64,000 nt of DNA from NCBI GenBank assembly GCA_963693285.1, contig OY848922.1:5506923-5570922 (forward strand). Reading direction: 5' to 3'. The notes under the pieces were generated by a model. That model did no database searches. It was given only the letters and a program-made list of their open reading frames with translations, and was not told where the DNA came from. Every line of letters starts with the position of its first letter. Within the stretch, counting starts at the first letter, position 1. This document shows, one piece after another, positions 59,179 through 64,000 of the stretch. Origin of the DNA: Xestospongia muta (lineage: Eukaryota; Porifera; Demospongiae; Haplosclerida; Petrosiidae). The translations under genes and the position numbers were made by a program.

Positions 59179-61095
59179 TTATATATTTGTTTTTGTATGA
59201 TAAACTTTGAAACAATCTGATGAGCACAAAGCTGGATTGTCGCTACAAGTACTACACTTATACAAAGTAAGATGTCTTATGCTACCTTGTCTTTTACTGC
59301 ACACAGGTTGCAGATGTTCAAGTGTCTGAGAGGTGCGAGGTCCAGTACATGCTCGAGGAATACTAGTGCCTCGGAGAGTGTTTCAATGAGTGTAGGACGA
59401 TAAGCAACGTGAGTGATTGGTTGTTTTCTATTTGCGCTAGTTTGTTCCTTGTAGATTATATAAAAATTCACCACAACTACTTCCACAATCCAAAAAAATA
59501 CTTTCTTCCACCACTTCACTGACTTATGGAGAAAAATACAATAGCCCAACATGTATCAATTGTCAACAATAGCCCAACATGTATTAATTGTCAACACCCA
59601 ACATGTATTGATTGTAGTCAACTACAACTGCTGGCTTCTCTGTTGTTTGAGAGGTGTGTCTAAATAATTATGTAAATTAGAATTTTGTTGTTCTTTATTT
59701 ACCTTGAGTGTACAGGTAAATTACCAAAAGCATGTTTTGGGGAGAACATCAATACTTGTCGTTTGTCAGTCCAAGACAAGGTCAGTAAGTCTCCACAGCG
59801 AAAGGCTTTCACCATACCTCGAGGCCTCTTTTGGTTCAGGGCAGAAGGAAGTCCTTTGCGATTGCTCTGGATCATGCCTGGATATAATCAACAATAAATA
59901 CAAGGTACAGGATGCAGGCAGAGAAATACCTGTTACAGTAATTCCCATCCTCATTAGCTTAATTGCTATGAAGGGCTATTATAAAATCTATCTAGGTATA
60001 CATTATACCCCTTATCCTTAAGTCCATCCACCAGTGTAAGGACAACTCTGGCTATGTGGGGTAGCTCAGGTCTAACAAGCTCTGTTGCCCATCCATAGCA
60101 TATGGCTACCTTATAAAGGTAGCCAGACACACTGTCAGCAAGTACAAATGCCTTTATACCCCAAGGAGTTGGTTTACCTTTGAGGTACTGTCGAAAACTA
60201 ACCCTGCCTTTGAAGGCAATCACTGACTCATCAATAGCCACATGTTGTGAAAGAGTGTAGGATGATTGAAATGTTGGAACTAGATGGTCAAGTAATGGCT
60301 CAATCTTATCACGTTTCAGATCACCATTGATGTTTCCAACGTGCAATGTTCCAAGGATCTGAAAGAACCTATTCCTTGGAAGACAGATCTGAAGAAAGGT
60401 AGATCAGTAGTAATGCTTGTTGACCAATAATCTTTCAGATTTTGTAGCTGTATTATTCCCATATCCACTATCACAGCTACAAAACCCTTCATTTCATCTA
60501 TTGTCACTGGATGCCAGCTTCTGTACAATGAGCCACGCTTTATCTATCAGCAAGAGGTACGTTAGAATAACTAATTGTATATTACTACAACCAATCTTCT
60601 TAGCAGCATACTTATTGGTATTATCCATAAGAAATTGCCACAGAGCATCAGAGAAGAATAGAGAAAAACAATCTTCTGGTGTCTGAACAGATGGATATAT
60701 GTTACTTCCAGATGACTGAGAAAATAAGATATGGCTAGGCTCTGTGTCATCTATATTTGGAATGAAAAAACTACTTAGCCTCTACACAACTTACCAGCTC
60801 CTACTACTGTCCAATGATAATCAGGTACTGTGACACCAATACCTCTGCCTCTCCCAATATCTCTTCCTCTACCCCTTCCTCTCGCAACACCTCTTCCTAT
60901 CCCAGGACCTATTCCTATTCTAATACCTCCCACTTCTGCAGTATCATTTGTCTCATCATTTATATTCTCTTCATCTTGCTCATCCTCAAAGCTATCACTC
61001 TCTTCACTATCAACACTATCACTATCATCAAATTCATCATCACTAAAATCCTCTCCCAATATATGTATTACTTCTTCTGCTCTAAACCTTGCCAT
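59179..61095 (-). pseudogene. piggyBac transposase, nearly full-length copy B
   Basis: From ATG 61095: MARFRAEEVIHIL, acidic and RG-rich part, 44-nt intron (60751-60794), EPSHILFSQSSGSN, DCFSLFFSDALWQFLMDNTN, HPVTIDEMKGFVAVIVDMGI, AIDESVIAFKGR (first Asp), VYLDRFYNSP (second), SNRKGLPSALNQKRPRG, WTDKRQVLMFSPKHAFGN, PAVVVDYNQYMLGVD (third), SVKWWKKVFFWIVEVVVVNF and a cysteine-rich end CSKRQGS, YKCSTCSDNPALCSSDCFKV YH. Breaks: +1 at about 60380, -1 near 59968, lost donor of intron 2, a tandem duplication after the third Asp and a frame change before the Cys region. Stop 59179-59181. Confidence 0.85.
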
Positions 61096-61290
61096 TGATA
61101 ATTACTTCTGCCCACTGATAGTAAATATGCAAATATTTGTACAGCTTGTTAATTTGTGCATTTATATTATTTATTGCATGCTTACAATTATTCATTACAT
61201 GTTGGGCGGGACCATAAATTACTAATAAATGAAGGAGGACCTTCTCTTTGATAAAAAAAGGTTAGTTGCAAAAACAGTCTACTAATGTAA

Positions 61291-61403
61291 TGTCACAATT
61301 TCGTGACAATTGTCTCAATTAATAGTACACGTGTGTCACAAATTTATGTCCATTAAATGTACTTATTGTCACAAATTTGTGACAATCATCCTGTAAGGGT
61401 TAA
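61291..61403. repeat. piggyBac terminal repeat and TTAA target, copy B
   Basis: CCTGTAAGGG/TTAA (61400-61403) with TGTCACA-type palindromes starting at 61291, 61334 and 61367. The second gap is 10 bp shorter than in copy A. Confidence 0.75.
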
Positions 61404-61712
61404 ACAACAATCACCTTTGAGAAATTTAGGAGGGTTGTTTATGAATTTGAACTATAAATATATGTACATATTAATATTTCTATTTACTTAGCAATGACAG
61501 TTTCTAACTCTTTATAAGCTCAATATAACATGATGTTATTTCAACAAGTTTATGACACTACAAAGAAATGATAAGACAAATGGATTTGAAAAGATAATTA
61601 AGAGTGATCATTTCATGACACTTCACATTCTCTTATTGTCATTTTATATACATTAAATAGAACAGAGTATAAAATAGAAGCTTCATCAATATGCCTACAT
61701 ATATATACTGAC

Positions 61713-61811
61713 CTTATTAATATGGTGGATATTAACACTATGCTGAAGTAACAAAGCAACAACATCAGTTTTGCCATTTGCTGCTGCTGTTATCAGTGGA
61801 GTAGATCCAAA
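61713..61811 (-). CDS. Ankyrin exon (right duplicate)
   Basis: 99 nt, phase 0, TTGTAG/TTTGG to AAG/GTCAGT. Codes FGSTPLITAAANGKTDVVAL then LLQHSVNIHHINK. Counterpart of 3445-3543; may be an upstream exon of the main gene or of another gene that starts beyond the window. Confidence 0.8.
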
Positions 61812-64000
61812 CTACAATTAATAAGAACAAAATGTAATTAGAGACACACATTAAGTATTAATTTTTAATTACATGCTATTATATTTAACATTATGTACCT
61901 GTTCATGTCATAACATGTACATGTTCTTGATAAACTGGTCAATTAAGGACTGAGTATACTCACTTTTTAAAGATTTTAATTGACATATGCATTACGATAA
62001 AATTGGGAAAAAGAATGATCATTTCAAAAAAAGTAAGAAATTGTTAATTCTTAGTCTCAAAGTTGAGTGACTATTGTGGACTTGTTATATTTTATTGCAT
62101 ATTACAAGCACTATCTTAATCAACTCTTAAAATTTAATAGAAAAGCCTTTCCTGCATTCCTTAAAGTATATTAATATTTACACAATATTAATATCAGAGA
62201 GAGTAAACAGCCTTATCTGTTAACTCAGATTAAAGGAAAGGATAAGAGAAAGTATTTCCTGGATATAGGTGAAATAGTACTTTTTCCAGGTTTACATCAA
62301 TCACTCATAATGGCAACAGTAAATGACTTCAATTCCCTCCAATCAGGAATGAGTTACCAGGTTATATCATATGTAATGAGATCACTAAACCTCATTGAAA
62401 ACCTCCATAAGAAATGCAGGATTATACTTAAACTATGCACTATCAAAACAGCCATCTTATGACTTCAAATTGTCACATGATCACTTTATGATGTCATAAA
62501 AGCTCTGATCATAATGTTACTGTTTAATCATAATAAACTATATAGTATTGATCAACAATAGTAGTACAATTCAAATATTGTACATTTTTGGTTATCAGTA
62601 TATACAATGTAATACCAATGACAAAGAAAAACAAAACGATATTTTATAAAAGATTCTAAAACTCTTTTGAAGACACTATTAATGGTGTAAGGGACTGGAT
62701 TATCAATGATTTTAGAGTACTGTGATTTCTTGAGTTACCGAACTCATAAGCTTCACACTTAATTGAAAGTGCTCACTGTAAAAGTAATGATATTTATTGG
62801 TTGTGTATGTGGATTAATGTCATTTATCACATTCCAAAGCTGTGTGCAGTAATTGTGAAATATATCAATATGATATCAATATGAAATATATATATACATA
62901 TGTGGTCCAAAACAATCTTACCATCATTACCTGATATACATGTATTATGTCACCAATAATCAATGATGTACATTATTATATCAGTCACACTCAAATCAAT
63001 GTATTTGCTATTAAAGTAATGACAATATTCATTGATTGCTGTGTGCATCAGTGACTCAATATACTCTATTGATCTCAACACATAGATAATATTATAGTCA
63101 ATTCAAAATAACATAATTACAATTTTTTATTCAATTGCTCATGATTTTTTGTAGCCATTGGCAATTATTATTTTCTTATTATAGGTTTCTAGTAAATGTT
63201 ACAATGTGATTATAGGAAACTATATATGATAGGTAGTACACAGTGGACTGATGTGTATAATATATACAGATTTTATGAGATATGAGATATCATATGAATA
63301 GATACTTATAGATGAAAGGTATATTTAACTACAACCTACTCAAATGATCTCCAGTAAATTATTCTGCATCTGCAAACAACAATATGTCTATCGTGGCTAA
63401 GTGAATGTCCATGCTTGACGCAAAATTGTCTACCACATATAATCAGTTGGTAATGTGATAACTGTGTAGTTATTTAAAATAATCTGGTTCTATTAATTAA
63501 GTAAATGGTAATATTGCAATGTTTACATTCATTGATGTATCATATCATGTAAATATAGAATAGTAAAGCTAACAAATACATTTGATCTACAACAGGGGGT
63601 GTGGTCAGACAGTGTGTCTCAATATATAGCAGGTATATTATTATATCTATAGTACCACATAGTACACAGTCTATATAGTAGTTATGTATTGTGTATACAT
63701 ATCAATGTCTAATATATAAGCAGTAACTAACTAGTAATAAAAAAATTATAACGATAGTCAAAACACTACAAATCATACGTCACATATGGAAAGAATAGCT
63801 AGAGAGAAAACTAAATAAAGTAATAATTATTACTATCATATTATATTGATACTACTACAGTGAAACATGCTTAAATGACACTGTGAATTAACCCTTTAGT
63901 AACGAAGGTTGCATATTTCTGTTTTGAAATAAGCAAACTGTTTTGTGACACACTAAATTAATTAATTATGGTACAGTAATGGGCCTGTGCAATTTCATTG
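61812..64000. repeat. Segmental duplication, right copy (intron)
   Basis: Aligns with 3544-6335 to the last base of the window. No exon in it. The left copy has an additional MITE. Confidence 0.75.

Noticed and set aside
59685..60021. Plus-strand frames over the piggyBac element
   Set aside because: Antisense shadows of the transposase; no motif of their own.
1..64000. tRNA or rRNA genes
   Set aside because: No T-loop/B-box like GGTTCGAATCC or conserved rRNA core was noticed on either strand when reading by eye; a tRNA scan would be decisive.

Overview
The window looks like nuclear DNA of an early-branching animal, most likely a demosponge of the Amphimedon type (inference). It is very AT-rich. 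Genes are split into short exons with canonical GT/AG junctions and some introns of only 44-52 nt. Ankyrin repeats sit on single 99-nt phase-0 exons, the best gene is an ankyrin/Roc-COR/Death protein, and the rest is a graveyard of DNA transposons and Ty3/Gypsy fragments. I saw no bacterial operons, tRNA, rRNA or CRISPR array.

Main gene (minus strand, about 53.6 to 32.7 kb, perhaps starting beyond 64 kb): ankyrin exons at 53495-53593, 44477-44575, 41657-41755, 40265-40363 and a 73-nt exon at 37502-37574 run into a 1853-nt exon coding a Roc-like GTPase with an unusually long insert plus the start of COR. A second COR exon, short linker exons, a Death domain (33934-34188), more linkers and a second Death-like domain with the stop codon (32716-32996) follow. 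The eleven exons from 37502 to 32716 add up to 3252 nt, exactly 1084 codons with the stop, which supports the model. The architecture suggests an intracellular sensor or adaptor of the innate-immunity/cell-death kind (inference).

A second ankyrin gene starts at 8547 (minus) and has exons at 8063-8155, 6436-6534 and 3445-3543; it runs off the left end. Other ankyrin exons (24346-24444, 31661-31758, 61713-61811) belong to duplicated or decayed copies. A segmental duplication links the first 6.3 kb with 57.7-64.0 kb, and a degraded third copy lies at 26.3-28.6 and 31.7-32.3 kb.

8.6-22 kb: a second duplication pair (8629-12000 and 17611-20005, plus strand) carries decayed coding pieces. Next to it are a decayed minus-strand gene (14268-15764), a pair of paralogous minus-strand exons (17.3 and 20.8 kb) and HIRAN-like fragments.

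Transposons: a pogo/Tigger fragment (0.5-1.3 kb); two copies of one intron-containing piggyBac element (1.6-3.1 and 59.2-61.4 kb) with 43-bp-spaced palindromic terminal repeats; a second piggyBac family (about 52.0-52.67 kb); an hAT pseudogene (49.5-50.9 kb); a Harbinger-type fragment (57.4-57.7 kb); two Gypsy families (46.8-49.4, 53.9-57.3 kb); and a terminal-inverted-repeat MITE (47912-48530, truncated at 5012-5490). Most lie inside the introns of the main gene.
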